Assembly (NCBI GenBank): GCA_003133245.1
Contig: PKWM01000026.1
Location: 1 to 64,000, forward strand
Direction of reading: 5' to 3'
Origin: Rhodoferax sp.
GTDB taxonomy: Bacteria > Pseudomonadota > Gammaproteobacteria > Burkholderiales > Burkholderiaceae_C
DNA length: 64,000 nt
The position numbers and the translations under genes are program-made. Below are positions 48,718-60,214 of this stretch, piece after piece. The notes below the pieces were generated by a model, which saw only the letters and a list, made by a program, of their open reading frames with translations, was not told the origin of the DNA and did not search any database. Numbering within the stretch: the first letter of the stretch is position 1; each line of letters opens with the position of its first letter.

Positions 48718-49656
48718 ATGAGCAAGCCCATGGTCAAACCCACAACGGGTGACTTCACCAAAACCCCAGGCTGGCTGGACTGGTACGCCAGCCCGTGCAA
48801 ACCCACCTTCAATCTGCCCGCAGGCGCAGTGGATGCGCATTGCCACGTGTTTGGCCCTGGCGCTGAATTTCCTTACGCACCAGAGCGCAAGTACACACCG
48901 TGCGATGCGTCCAAGGCGCAGCTGTTCTCTCTGCGCGACCACCTGGGATTTGACAAGAACGTGATCGTGCAAGCCAGCTGCCACGGTGCTGATAACCGCG
49001 CGCTGGTCGATGCACTCATTCACAGCAAAGGCAAGGCCCGCGGTGTGGCCACGGTCAAGCGCAGCGTGTCTGATGCCGAGCTGCAAGCCATGCACGAGGC
49101 TGGTGTGCGCGGCGTGCGCTTCAACTTTGTCAAACGGCTGGTGGACTTCACACCCAAAGACGAACTGATGGAAATTGCCGCCCGCATCAAGCCGCTGGGC
49201 TGGCATGTGGTGATCTACTTTGAAGCGGTGGATTTGCCCGAGCTGTGGGACTTCTTCACCGCCTTGCCAACCACCGTGGTGGTTGACCACATGGGCCGCC
49301 TGGATGTGTCGCGGCCGGTGGATGGGCCGCAATTCGAACTGTTCAAAAAGTTCATGCGCCAGCACCCAAACGTTTGGAGCAAAGTCAGCTGCCCGGAGCG
49401 CCTGAGCAGCACCGGCCCGATAGCCCTGAACGGCGAGCAAAACGCTTACCGTGATGTGAGGCCGTTTGCCAAATCAATCGTGGAAGAATTTCCGGACCGC
49501 GTGCTGTGGGGCACCGACTGGCCGCACCCCAACCTGAATGATCACATGCCTGATGATGGCCTGTTGGTGGATTTCATTCCTCACATTGCGCCTACGCCCG
49601 AGTTGCAGCGCAAGTTGCTGGTCGACAACCCCAATCGTTTGTACTGGAATTCATAG
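48718..49656 (+). CDS. ligI: 2-Pyrone-4,6-dicarboxylate hydrolase
   Basis: 312 residues, amidohydrolase superfamily. DAHCHVFGP opens the barrel, with VDHMGRLD and GTDWPHPN for the later metal and acid residues. Opens the pyrone ring to 4-oxalomesaconate. Also known as pmdD. Confidence 0.95.
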   Translation: MSKPMVKPTTGDFTKTPGWLDWYASPCKPTFNLPAGAVDAHCHVFGPGAEFPYAPERKYTPCDASKAQLFSLRDHLGFDKNVIVQASCHGADNRALVDALIHSKGKARGVATVKRSVSDAELQAMHEAGVRGVRFNFVKRLVDFTPKDELMEIAARIKPLGWHVVIYFEAVDLPELWDFFTALPTTVVVDHMGRLDVSRPVDGPQFELFKKFMRQHPNVWSKVSCPERLSSTGPIALNGEQNAYRDVRPFAKSIVEEFPDRVLWGTDWPHPNLNDHMPDDGLLVDFIPHIAPTPELQRKLLVDNPNRLYWNS

Positions 49657-49738
49657 CCTCTAACGCCTGTTTTATAAGAGCCAGAGCCAGGATTTCTATG
49701 TCATTCATGATCTGGTCCCCAATCTGAAAGGAGCCACC

Positions 49739-51078
<1,340 letters not shown>

Positions 51079-52032
51079 ATGAAAACCATGAAAGTTGCGC
51101 TGGCTGGGGCGGGCGCCTTTGGCATCAAACACCTGGACGGCATCAAAAACATTGAGGGCGTGAAAGTGGTCTCGCTCATCAGTCGAGACCTCGATGAAAC
51201 GCGTGAGATTGCGGCCAAATACGGCATCGGCCACGTCACCACCGAGTTGTCTGACAGCTTGGCCCTGAAAGAGGTGGGCGCCGTCATTTTGTGTACGCCC
51301 ACCCAAATGCACGCCTCGCAAACGCTTGCCTGCCTTCGCGCGGGCAAGCATGTGCAGGTGGAAATCCCGCTGTGCGACGTGCTCACAGATGGTGAAGAAG
51401 TGGCTCAGGTGGCAGAGAGAAGCGGCCTCGTCGCCATGTGCGGCCATACCCGCCGCTTCAACCCCAGCCATCAGTACGTGCACAAGAAAATCGTGGCAGG
51501 CAAATTCAACATCCAGCAGATGGATGTGCAAACCTACTTTTTCCGCCGCAGCAACATGAACGCGCTGGGCCAACCGCGCAGCTGGACTGACCACCTGCTG
51601 TGGCATCACGCGGCGCACACAGTGGATTTGTTTGCGTACCAATGCGGCAGCCCCATTGTGAAGGCCAATGCTGTCCAGGGTCCGATTCATCCTACCTTGG
51701 GCATCGCCATGGACATGAGTATTCAACTCAAGGCCGCCAACGGGGCGATCTGCACGCTGAGTTTGAGCTTCAACAACGATGGCCCGCTAGGCACGATTTT
51801 CAGGTACATCGGTGACAGCGCCACCTACCTTGCGCGCTACGACGACTTGTTCAATGGCAAGGAGGAAAAAATTGACGTGTCAAACGTGGCGGTCAGCATG
51901 AACGGTATAGAGTTGCAAGATCGAGAGTTCTTTGCGGCCATCCGTGAGGGCCGCGAACCCAACAGCAGTGTGGCCAGCGTGTTGCCTTGTTACCGGGTTC
52001 TGCATGAGATGGAGTTGCAACTGGCTGGATGA
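51079..52032 (+). CDS. ligC: 4-Carboxy-2-hydroxymuconate-6-semialdehyde dehydrogenase
   Basis: 317 residues of the Gfo/Idh/MocA family. Rossmann start VALAGAGAFGIKH, then VILCTPTQMHA, VEIPLCD and LWHHAAHTVDLF with the catalytic His-rich region. Oxidises the cyclic hemiacetal form of the ring-cleavage product to 2-pyrone-4,6-dicarboxylate with NADP. Its ATG follows the ligB stop directly. Last gene of the pathway operon. Confidence 0.94.
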   Translation: MKTMKVALAGAGAFGIKHLDGIKNIEGVKVVSLISRDLDETREIAAKYGIGHVTTELSDSLALKEVGAVILCTPTQMHASQTLACLRAGKHVQVEIPLCDVLTDGEEVAQVAERSGLVAMCGHTRRFNPSHQYVHKKIVAGKFNIQQMDVQTYFFRRSNMNALGQPRSWTDHLLWHHAAHTVDLFAYQCGSPIVKANAVQGPIHPTLGIAMDMSIQLKAANGAICTLSLSFNNDGPLGTIFRYIGDSATYLARYDDLFNGKEEKIDVSNVAVSMNGIELQDREFFAAIREGREPNSSVASVLPCYRVLHEMELQLAG

Positions 52033-52094
52033 TCTGTCCAGCAGCAAGTGAGGCGCATTGATTCTGAAGCTTTTTAGCGCGGCCGAACTTGTGG

Positions 52095-52285
52095 CACATT
52101 CAGTTGTTGCTCATTGCCGATGGCGCACCCCTTGGCCCTGAATGGCTGGATCACAGCCTGAAAGGGGAATGGGTAATCACCGTGAATGCCACATCGGGGG
52201 CGACTTCCTGCTGATCTGCCAGGTCGATGCGAACTGGATTAACTTTGTTCGTTCGGGTACTCACTCCGAACTTTTCGGCAATTGA
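52095..52285 (+). pseudogene. Decayed YafQ-type mRNA interferase toxin
   Basis: Two reading frames together give a recognisable YafQ/RelE-type C-terminus. The first frame reads LLIADGAPLGPEWLDHSLKG; the shifted frame then reads ECHIGGDFLLICQ and VRSGTHSELFG and stops at 52285. A one-base loss near 52178 would explain the shift. No start codon, no N-terminal half and no antitoxin gene are seen. Confidence 0.7.
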
Positions 52286-52391
52286 CAATTTTCACCCGAA
52301 CCAGCACGTCGGTTTTCAAATCAATCAGACTGCTGGTTTCATTGCATGAGCCGATTCGCTACCTGCACCATAGCCCACCAGACGGCGATGC

Positions 52392-53138
52392 TTAAACCGT
52401 CAGGCCGCCCGAGACTTCAATCACGGCGCCATTGATATAGCTGGCCTCGTCGCTGGCCAGGAAAGCATAGACGTTGGCAATTTCTTCGGGCCGGCCCAGG
52501 CGTTTGAGGGGCACTTTGGCCTGCAAGTCCTGCAACACTTTCTCGGGCATGGTGGCGATCATCGGCGTGTTGATAAAGCCCGGTGCCACGGCGTTGACGC
52601 GCACACCCTTGGGGCCAAGCTCGCGGCTCCAGGTTTTGGTGAAGCCGATCACGCCAAATTTGGTGGCGGCGTAGTTGGTTTGGCCAAAATTGCCGTAGAT
52701 GCCAACCACCGAACTGGCGTTCAGGATCACGCCGCTGCCCTGCGCCACCATGCTGTCGGCGACTGCCTGCGAACAATGAAAGACACCGCGCAGGTTGACA
52801 TCGATGACGCGGTCAAATTGCTCCAGCGTCATTTTTTGCAGCCGCGCGTCTTGTGTGATACCAGCGTTGTTGACCAGCACGTCGATGCGGCCAAACTGCG
52901 CTTTCACGCTGGCGACAACTTCGTTGATGCGTTCGCGTTGCGTTACGTCCATGACAAAACCTGCGGCGGTGGCACCCAGCGTCTGGCACTGCGCCACCGC
53001 CGCGTCCACCCCGGTTTGTTTGAGGTCGCAAACGATGACGATCGCGCCTTCGGCGGCAAATTTGAGTGCTGTGGCCAGGCCAATGCCCTGGGCCGCGCCG
53101 GTGATGATGGATACTTTGCTGGAGAGTCGAGCCGTCAT
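52392..53138 (-). CDS. SDR-family 3-oxoacyl reductase (FabG-like)
   Basis: 248 residues. TGAAQGIG cofactor motif, NNAGIT, catalytic Ser-Tyr-Lys with [11 protein letters not shown], and the C-terminal [14 protein letters not shown]. It could serve fatty acid or polyhydroxyalkanoate synthesis or another oxidoreduction; the exact substrate is not visible. No partner genes adjacent. Confidence 0.87.
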   Translation of the reverse strand: MTARLSSKVSIITGAAQGIGLATALKFAAEGAIVIVCDLKQTGVDAAVAQCQTLGATAAGFVMDVTQRERINEVVASVKAQFGRIDVLVNNAGITQDARLQKMTLEQFDRVIDVNLRGVFHCSQAVADSMVAQGSGVILNASSVVGIYGNFGQTNYAATKFGVIGFTKTWSRELGPKGVRVNAVAPGFINTPMIATMPEKVLQDLQAKVPLKRLGRPEEIANVYAFLASDEASYINGAVIEVSGGLTV

Positions 53139-53253
53139 GGTGATCCTGTTAAGTGGTGGATGAGAACTGTTTGAATGTTAGCCGTGTCCTGACTGCATGA
53201 ACTGCCATGTCGCTGTCAGCCGCGTGGCTGCCACCGAGGTCGCTGCGCTCCTC

Positions 53254-53277
53254 AATGACGAAACTTTGTCGTCATTT
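53254..53277. repeat. Palindrome at the end of yaeQ, related to the dispersed repeat
   Basis: AATGACGA and its exact complement TCGTCATT enclose a short loop. Immediately beside it lies GGTCGCTGCGCTCCTC, the core of the element at 25668 and 42499. It overlaps the yaeQ stop. Confidence 0.55.
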
Positions 53278-53832
53278 CCAGCGCAACGGCTCCAGGCTCA
53301 CGTTGTGCATGCCATCGCCCAGCATCAGCACGCCTTCCTGCACCGTGGCCTGCAACTGCATGCTGCGCTGGGCCATGGGAATGAGGGATTGGGCTGCGGC
53401 AGCAGGGATGCGCCAGACTTGCAGATTTTGCGGTCGCGCGAGCTTCGCCTCCATGCTGCGCCACCAGATTTCAGCGGCGTTGCCAAAGCAGTACAGCACC
53501 ACGGCATCGGCTTTGCCGCAGGCTTTGAGGAGCGGCTTGTCCTCGGGCTGGCCGACTTCGATCCACAGTCGCGTGCGTCCGGTGTAGTCGCGCAGCCAGG
53601 CGTCGGGCTCGTCGGGGTCGGACAGACCGGCACCAAAGGCCAGTGTGCCGTCACCGCTGCACAGCGTTTGCAGTTGGTGTGCCTGCCAAGCCAGCGCGCA
53701 CAGCCGCACCATCATGCGTTCGTCGGTTTCGCTCGGGTGGCGCGCCAGCGTCAGCGCGTGGTCGGCGTAATAGGCATGGTCAATGTCGGCAATTTGCAGA
53801 CTGGCTTTGAAGATGGTGGATTTGGTGGCCAT
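53272..53832 (-). CDS. yaeQ: YaeQ-family protein
   Basis: 186 residues from the ATG at 53832. Begins MATKSTIFKASLQIADIDHAYYADH as usual for the family, and has the WIEVGQPEDKPLLKACGKADAVVLYC core. The fold is PD-(D/E)XK-nuclease-like, but the function is not established. It follows purB on the same strand after a repeat-rich 106-bp gap. Confidence 0.88.
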   Translation of the reverse strand: MATKSTIFKASLQIADIDHAYYADHALTLARHPSETDERMMVRLCALAWQAHQLQTLCSGDGTLAFGAGLSDPDEPDAWLRDYTGRTRLWIEVGQPEDKPLLKACGKADAVVLYCFGNAAEIWWRSMEAKLARPQNLQVWRIPAAAAQSLIPMAQRSMQLQATVQEGVLMLGDGMHNVSLEPLRWK

Positions 53833-53867
53833 CAGATTCGACGCCGGGCCGCCCCAAGGCGGATCAG

Positions 53868-53916
53868 CCCCCTCGGGGGGCAGTGAGGACAAGCGGAATC
53901 GACGAACGTCGATTCC
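53868..53916. repeat. Two adjacent palindromes between purB and yaeQ
   Basis: CCCCCTCGGGGGG at 53868-53880, then the perfect hairpin GGAATCGACG-AA-CGTCGATTCC at 53895-53916. Neither has a T-run on the minus strand. The G/C palindromic block is of the kind common in Comamonadaceae intergenic DNA; a role in mRNA end stability of purB is possible. Confidence 0.6.
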
Positions 53917-53938
53917 GGGGCAGTGCCGAGCGTGGGGG

Positions 53939-55393
<1,455 letters not shown>

Positions 55394-55414
55394 TCAAACA
55401 ACGATAAAGCGCAA

Positions 55415-56029
55415 ATGAAATTAATCGGATCCAACTCCAGCCCCTACGTGCGTAAAGTACGCATCGTCATGGTCGAGAAGAAACTCGACTACACCTTCGA
55501 GACTGCAGATGTCTGGGCCGCGCAGGCCACCATTGCTGAGTCCAACCCGCTCGGCAAAGTGCCCTGTCTGGTCCTCGAAGGCGGCGATGCCTTGTTTGAT
55601 TCAAGTGTGATCGTTGAATATCTCGACACCCTGTCGCCGGTGGGCAAATTAATTCCACCAGTGGGCCGTGAGCGCGCCGAAGTCAAGACCTGGGAAACGC
55701 TGGCCGACGGCATCCTGGATGCGGCCATCCTGGCGCGGCTGGAAGCGACCTGGGGCGGCCGTACCGAAGCACAGCGCTGCCCGGCCTGGATTGAGCGCCA
55801 GTTGGGCAAAGTGGGTGCCGCCGTGAAAGCGATGAGCCTGGGCCTGGGCGAGAAACCGTTCTGCACTGGCGTACACCTCAGCCTGGCCGATATTGCGGTT
55901 GGCTGCGCGCTGGGCTATCTGGACTTTCGTTTCCCGCAAATTGACTGGCGTGGCGATTATCCCAACCTGACCAAGCTGCAAGACAAGCTGATGCAACGCC
56001 CGAGTTTTGTGGCAACCCTGCCCGTCTGA
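55415..56029 (+). CDS. Glutathione S-transferase
   Basis: 204 residues. Thioredoxin-like N-terminal domain (MKLIGSNSSPYVRKVRIVM; the Ser pair near residues 8-9 takes the usual catalytic position) with the cis-Pro and acidic loop (VPCLVLEGGDALFDSSVIVEYLD), and an all-helical C-terminal domain. The natural substrate is not evident. Divergent from purB. Confidence 0.92.
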   Translation: MKLIGSNSSPYVRKVRIVMVEKKLDYTFETADVWAAQATIAESNPLGKVPCLVLEGGDALFDSSVIVEYLDTLSPVGKLIPPVGRERAEVKTWETLADGILDAAILARLEATWGGRTEAQRCPAWIERQLGKVGAAVKAMSLGLGEKPFCTGVHLSLADIAVGCALGYLDFRFPQIDWRGDYPNLTKLQDKLMQRPSFVATLPV

Positions 56030-56077
56030 GCCGTAACTCGTCTTCAGGGATGAACCCAGCCTGCCAGCATCGCAGAC

Positions 56078-56596
56078 ATGCGCAATTTATCCGACACTGA
56101 TGCTTGGTCTGGCATGGCCGCTTTGAACGACAAAGTTTGTCCGCGCGAGGGTTTGCAGGAGCGACTGACCCGGCTGCCGCGACCACTGGTGTTGACCAAT
56201 GGCGTGTTTGATGTGCTGCACCGTGGCCACGTAATGTACCTGGCGCAGGCGCGCGCGCTGGGTGCCAGTTTGCTGGTGGCGCTCAATACTGATGCCTCGG
56301 CCCGACGCCTGGGCAAAGGGGCGGATCGTCCGCTTAACAACGAACTTGATCGCGCTTTTGTGATCGCTGCGCTTTCCAGCACCAGCCTGGTGACCTGGTT
56401 TGACGAGGACACACCCTTGAACCTGATAACCCAAATCAAACCCGACATTCTGGTCAAGGGCGGCGACTACGATATGCAAAAGCTGGCTGAAACCCGGGTT
56501 GTCGAATCCTATGGTGGGCGTGCGCTGGCGCTGCCCTTTGTGGCCGGTTATTCGACCACGACGCTGGTGCAAAAAATCCGGGTCAACGGCGGTTAA
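56078..56596 (+). CDS. rfaE2: Heptose 1-phosphate adenylyltransferase (RfaE2/HldE C-terminal type)
   Basis: 172 residues. Nucleotidyltransferase motif TNGVFDVLHRGHVMYL with the HxGH signature and a C-terminal GYSTTTLVQKI. Forms ADP-heptose for lipopolysaccharide core. It lacks the kinase half found in E. coli HldE, as in other species with separate genes. Three bases separate its stop from the next gene. Confidence 0.92.
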   Translation: MRNLSDTDAWSGMAALNDKVCPREGLQERLTRLPRPLVLTNGVFDVLHRGHVMYLAQARALGASLLVALNTDASARRLGKGADRPLNNELDRAFVIAALSSTSLVTWFDEDTPLNLITQIKPDILVKGGDYDMQKLAETRVVESYGGRALALPFVAGYSTTTLVQKIRVNGG

Positions 56597-56599
56597 TTG

Positions 56600-58228
56600 A
56601 TGACCAGATCGAGCACAAGGGAGTGGGCGGCCCCGCTGCCGACGATCGCGGTTTTTGTTTTTCTCATCCTGCCCTGGCTCAATCCGTTTTCTCCCGGCCC
56701 ATCGCCGTCCGTGATGCCCTGGCTGCTGTCGCTGGGATGCTTTGCCCTGGTTTTGTTGTGGGCTGCGCGGGTGCCCTTGGCGAAGGTGGCGGCGACAGCC
56801 TGGTTGACCGCCGCGCTGCTCAGTGCCGTGCTTGGTTTGTTGCAGTATTTTGGTGCCACGGCGCCGTTTGGCATCTGGGTCAACAACCCCGGTATCGGCG
56901 AAGCTTTTGCCAACTTGCGCCAGCGAAACCAATTTGCGACATTGATCAATATGGGCTTGGCAGCCTTGATGTGGTGGGTGGCGCAGGACCAAGCCGCCTC
57001 TCCTGATTCCATTTCCAAGTCATTCATGTCTAGGCGTCGAGCCGCAGACAGTGCTATTGCACGACAAGGCGAGACAACAACGACAGGGATGACTTGGAAA
57101 TGGAATGACTCTTCCAAAGCTGAGGTAGCGCGTTCACCGACCTTTTGTTGGCGATCACTTGCAGCGCTGCCGGCAGCCGTTTTACTGGCGTTCGCCAACG
57201 CCGCCTCGTCTTCGCGTACCGGCTTGGTGCAACTGCTGCTGCTCAGCGCCATGGTTTGGGTTTGGAGCCGAAGCGCGCCCGGCGCAAACCAGTCGGCCCG
57301 GCTGCGCCTGCTGTGGGTGGCGGTCCTGGCCTACGGCATCGCCGCCTTGACGCTGCCGGTTCTGGTCGGCCATAACCTGGCAACCAACGGTATTCTGGCG
57401 CGCTTGCATGACGGAGGCCCGACCTGTGCCAGCCGCCTCACTTTGTGGACCAATGTGCTGCACTTGATCGGCCAAAAACCCTGGTTCGGCTGGGGTTGGG
57501 GCGAGCTTGATTTTGCTCATTTCATCACGCTCTATCCAGACTTGCGTTTTTGTGAAATTCTGGATAACGCGCATAACTTGCCACTGCATCTGGCGGTGGA
57601 ATTGGGCCTGCCAGTGGCCGTCGCGGTGTGCGCTGGCGCCGTGTGGTTGACGTTGCGCGCGCGCCCCTGGCGTGAATCGGATGCGACGCGACAACTGGCC
57701 TGGGCCGTGCTGGCGGTTATCGTGCTGCACAGTTTGCTGGAGTATCCGCTCTGGTATGGGCCGTTCCAGATGGCGTTTGGGTTGTCGCTGTGGCTGCTGT
57801 GGCGCAGGCGTGGCCAGTTCCCGGCTGGTGTTGTCGCCGGTTCATCTGTTCTGGCGATTGGTTTGATCGCCATTGCCGCCTACGCGGCCTGGGACTATCA
57901 ACGTATCAGCCAGATTTATTTGACACCAAGCCTGCGCTCGCCGGCCTTTCAAGAAGATACCCTGGAAAAAATAGGCACCTCCCGGTTGTTTCAAAATCAG
58001 GTGAACTTTGCCGAACTCACCACCACCGCCTTGACCCGCGCCAATGCCGCACACCTGAACGCACTGGCTGAAACTCTGTTGCATTTTTCGCCGGAGCCGC
58101 GCGTGATTGAGACGCTGATCGAGAGCGCCGCACTGCTGGGGCGCCTGGACGAAGCGCAGTTCTATCAATTGCGTTACCGGGCCGCTTTCCCTGAAAGTTA
58201 TGCGAATTGGGTCAAAACAACGCACTGA
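56600..58228 (+). CDS. O-antigen ligase / PglL-like membrane oligosaccharyltransferase
   Basis: 542 residues from the ATG at 56600. About 11-12 membrane segments, the Wzy_C/WaaL region with DNAHNLPLHLAVELG, and a C-terminal periplasmic part with TPR character, as in PglL. Either it links O-antigen to lipid A-core or glycosylates proteins; sequence alone does not decide. A 101-bp inverted-repeat element lies in frame near residues 136-169, in a cytoplasmic or periplasmic loop. Confidence 0.8.
   Translation: MTRSSTREWAAPLPTIAVFVFLILPWLNPFSPGPSPSVMPWLLSLGCFALVLLWAARVPLAKVAATAWLTAALLSAVLGLLQYFGATAPFGIWVNNPGIGEAFANLRQRNQFATLINMGLAALMWWVAQDQAASPDSISKSFMSRRRAADSAIARQGETTTTGMTWKWNDSSKAEVARSPTFCWRSLAALPAAVLLAFANAASSSRTGLVQLLLLSAMVWVWSRSAPGANQSARLRLLWVAVLAYGIAALTLPVLVGHNLATNGILARLHDGGPTCASRLTLWTNVLHLIGQKPWFGWGWGELDFAHFITLYPDLRFCEILDNAHNLPLHLAVELGLPVAVAVCAGAVWLTLRARPWRESDATRQLAWAVLAVIVLHSLLEYPLWYGPFQMAFGLSLWLLWRRRGQFPAGVVAGSSVLAIGLIAIAAYAAWDYQRISQIYLTPSLRSPAFQEDTLEKIGTSRLFQNQVNFAELTTTALTRANAAHLNALAETLLHFSPEPRVIETLIESAALLGRLDEAQFYQLRYRAAFPESYANWVKTTH
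57006..57106. repeat. MITE-like inverted-repeat insertion in the PglL-like gene
   Basis: ATTCCATTTCCAAGTCAT at 57006 and its complement at 57089-57106 bound the element. The 25-base arms (57006-57030 and 57082-57106) differ at only two positions. The interior has no recognisable gene. The element is read through in frame and adds about 34 residues of polar sequence unlike the membrane protein around it. Confidence 0.75.
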
Positions 58229-58236
58229 ACCAGAGG

Positions 58237-59058
58237 CTAGCCTCGAAAGCGCTTGCGCGTCAGCGCCAGCGCCAGCCAGAAGCCGCCCACCGCATAGGCT
58301 GTCAGCACGGCAACCGGTCGCAACACCTGTGCCGGCCATTGGTCCATGAACAGGGGCCGCACCAGATCCACTGCATTGGTCAACGGCAGCCACTGCGATA
58401 CTGCATGCACCACCGAGGGCAATTGTTCCAGCGGGAAGAAGACGCCGCTCAGGAACATCATGGGTGTCAGAAACAGCGTGAAGTAGTAGGTGAAAAAATC
58501 ATAACTTTTGGCCAGCGCATTGAAGATCAACGCGATGCAGCTGAACGTCACTCCCACGCCCAGCAGCACCGGCCAGGCCACCAGTAATTTAAGGCTGTAG
58601 CTGATGCCCAGGCCCAGCATGACGCCCAGAATGGCAGTCACGGTAAAGAGCGACTTGAACGTCGCCCACAGCATTTCAGCCAGCACGATGTCGTCCAGAT
58701 TGACCGGCGCATTCATGATGCCGTCCCAGGTTTTTTGCACATGCATGCGCGAAAACGCCGAGTACAGCGCTTCAAAACTGGCCGCGTTCATGGCGCTCAT
58801 GCAGATCGATCCGCTCGCCAGAAACAGGATGTAGGGCACCTTGACTTCACCCCCCGTGCCATGGATTGTGACTTGCCCAACCAGCGCGCCCATGCCATAA
58901 CCAAAAGCCACCAGCCACATCAGCGGCTCGGCAATGTTGCCCACCAGGCTGGGAATGGCCAGCTTGCGCCAGACCAGCATGTTGCGCAGAAAGACCGGCC
59001 ACCAGCGCAGCGAGAGCGCAGGCGCGCGCCAGACGCTTTGGCTGTGTGAATCAATCAT
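58237..59058 (-). CDS. ABC-2 type permease (NodJ-like)
   Basis: 273 residues, six hydrophobic segments, with the ABC-2 membrane signature YFTLFLTPMMFLSGVFFPLEQLP. Pairs with the ATPase encoded 9 bp upstream on the same strand. NodIJ-like pairs export small or lipid-linked molecules; no substrate is indicated here. Confidence 0.88.
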   Translation of the reverse strand: MIDSHSQSVWRAPALSLRWWPVFLRNMLVWRKLAIPSLVGNIAEPLMWLVAFGYGMGALVGQVTIHGTGGEVKVPYILFLASGSICMSAMNAASFEALYSAFSRMHVQKTWDGIMNAPVNLDDIVLAEMLWATFKSLFTVTAILGVMLGLGISYSLKLLVAWPVLLGVGVTFSCIALIFNALAKSYDFFTYYFTLFLTPMMFLSGVFFPLEQLPSVVHAVSQWLPLTNAVDLVRPLFMDQWPAQVLRPVAVLTAYAVGGFWLALALTRKRFRG

Positions 59059-59067
59059 ATGAGCACC

Positions 59068-60027
59068 TCATGCGTCTTCCCGTATTTGGCGGCCGGTGAG
59101 TTTCAAGAACAAATCCTCCAGATTGGCGGGGCGGTGCAGCGTTCGCAATTGCGGGTAAGCGGCGAGTCCCTTCAACAGCGGTTCGGCATTGGTGGTGTAA
59201 AAAAATACCGTCTCACCACTCACTTCGACGCGTGCTGCCAGCGCTTTCAAGTCCGACTCCATCAGTGCCAATGCACCGGCGCCAAAAACTTCCACCACGT
59301 CGGGCTCCAGGTGCTGATTGATCAGATCGCGTGGCCGGCCCTCGGCAATCTTCTTGCCGTGATCGAGCACCAGCAGGCGCGAACACAGGCGCTCGGCCTC
59401 GTCCATGAAGTGGGTCGTCAGCAGGATCGATTTACCCTCTTGCAGCAGCAGTTGTAGCCGCTCCCACATCAGGTGGCGTGCCTGCGGATCGAGACCTGTG
59501 GTGGGCTCATCGAGCAGCAACAGGCGCGGGTTGTTCACCAGTGCGCGCGCCAGACTCAGACGCCGTTTCATGCCGCCAGAGAGTTCACCCGGCTTGGCGC
59601 TGGCCTTGTGCGTGAGCGAGGCAAACTCCAGCAGCGCCGGAATGCGCGCACGGATCTGCGCATCCTTCATTCCGAAATAGCGGCCATAAACCAGCAGGTT
59701 CTCGGCGCATGAAAAATCGGGGTCCAAGGTGTCAAGCTGACTGACCACACCGAGCTGCGCCTTGATCGCCAGCGCATCGCGCGGCATCTGTAGCGCTGGC
59801 TGGCCCGGCTGCTCAAGGTAGGCAATATGGCCCGCGTCGGGCACGGTCAGCCCCAGGCACATGCGAATGCTGGTGGTTTTGCCAGCCCCATTGGGGCCAA
59901 TCACGCTCAGACATTCGCCCGCTGCAATCTCGAACGACAAGTCATCGACGACGGTCGTGTTGGCGTAGCGTTTGCTAAGGTGACTGACTTCGAAAAGTGG
60001 GGCTGGCGCCGACAGGTTTGAGGACAT
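59068..60027 (-). CDS. ABC exporter ATPase (NodI-like)
   Basis: 319 residues. Walker [10 protein letters not shown], signature LSGGMKRRL and Walker B LLLDEPTTGLDPQARH, followed by the long regulatory C-terminus of the DrrA/NodI group. The stop is 9 bp before the permease start, so the two form one transporter. Confidence 0.92.
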   Translation of the reverse strand: MSSNLSAPAPLFEVSHLSKRYANTTVVDDLSFEIAAGECLSVIGPNGAGKTTSIRMCLGLTVPDAGHIAYLEQPGQPALQMPRDALAIKAQLGVVSQLDTLDPDFSCAENLLVYGRYFGMKDAQIRARIPALLEFASLTHKASAKPGELSGGMKRRLSLARALVNNPRLLLLDEPTTGLDPQARHLMWERLQLLLQEGKSILLTTHFMDEAERLCSRLLVLDHGKKIAEGRPRDLINQHLEPDVVEVFGAGALALMESDLKALAARVEVSGETVFFYTTNAEPLLKGLAAYPQLRTLHRPANLEDLFLKLTGRQIREDA

Positions 60028-60214
60028 GGAACTGATTGTGCCGCAGTCGGTTCACCCGGTGCTTAAACCGACAGCGGCTTGAGCAACTCCGACTGCCCAC
60101 TTCCGGCGAGACCTGACGTTCAAGAGGGTGGCTTTGGGTACCCCAAGGCGAGGGCCGCCCGCTTTGCTTATCGAACTTCTGAAGACCTGTCCCAGTACCA
60201 TGGCTGGGCAACCA

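Noticed and set aside
48097-49440. 447-codon open frame on the minus strand over ligK and ligI
   Set aside because: Composition is unlike real proteins, while both plus-strand genes have full catalytic motifs.
60040-60200. Possible degenerate repeat shared with 5620-5740 (ACCCCAAGGCGA and GAACTTCTGA blocks)
   Set aside because: Only two short blocks match and the spacing differs; too weak to call a repeat family without an alignment.
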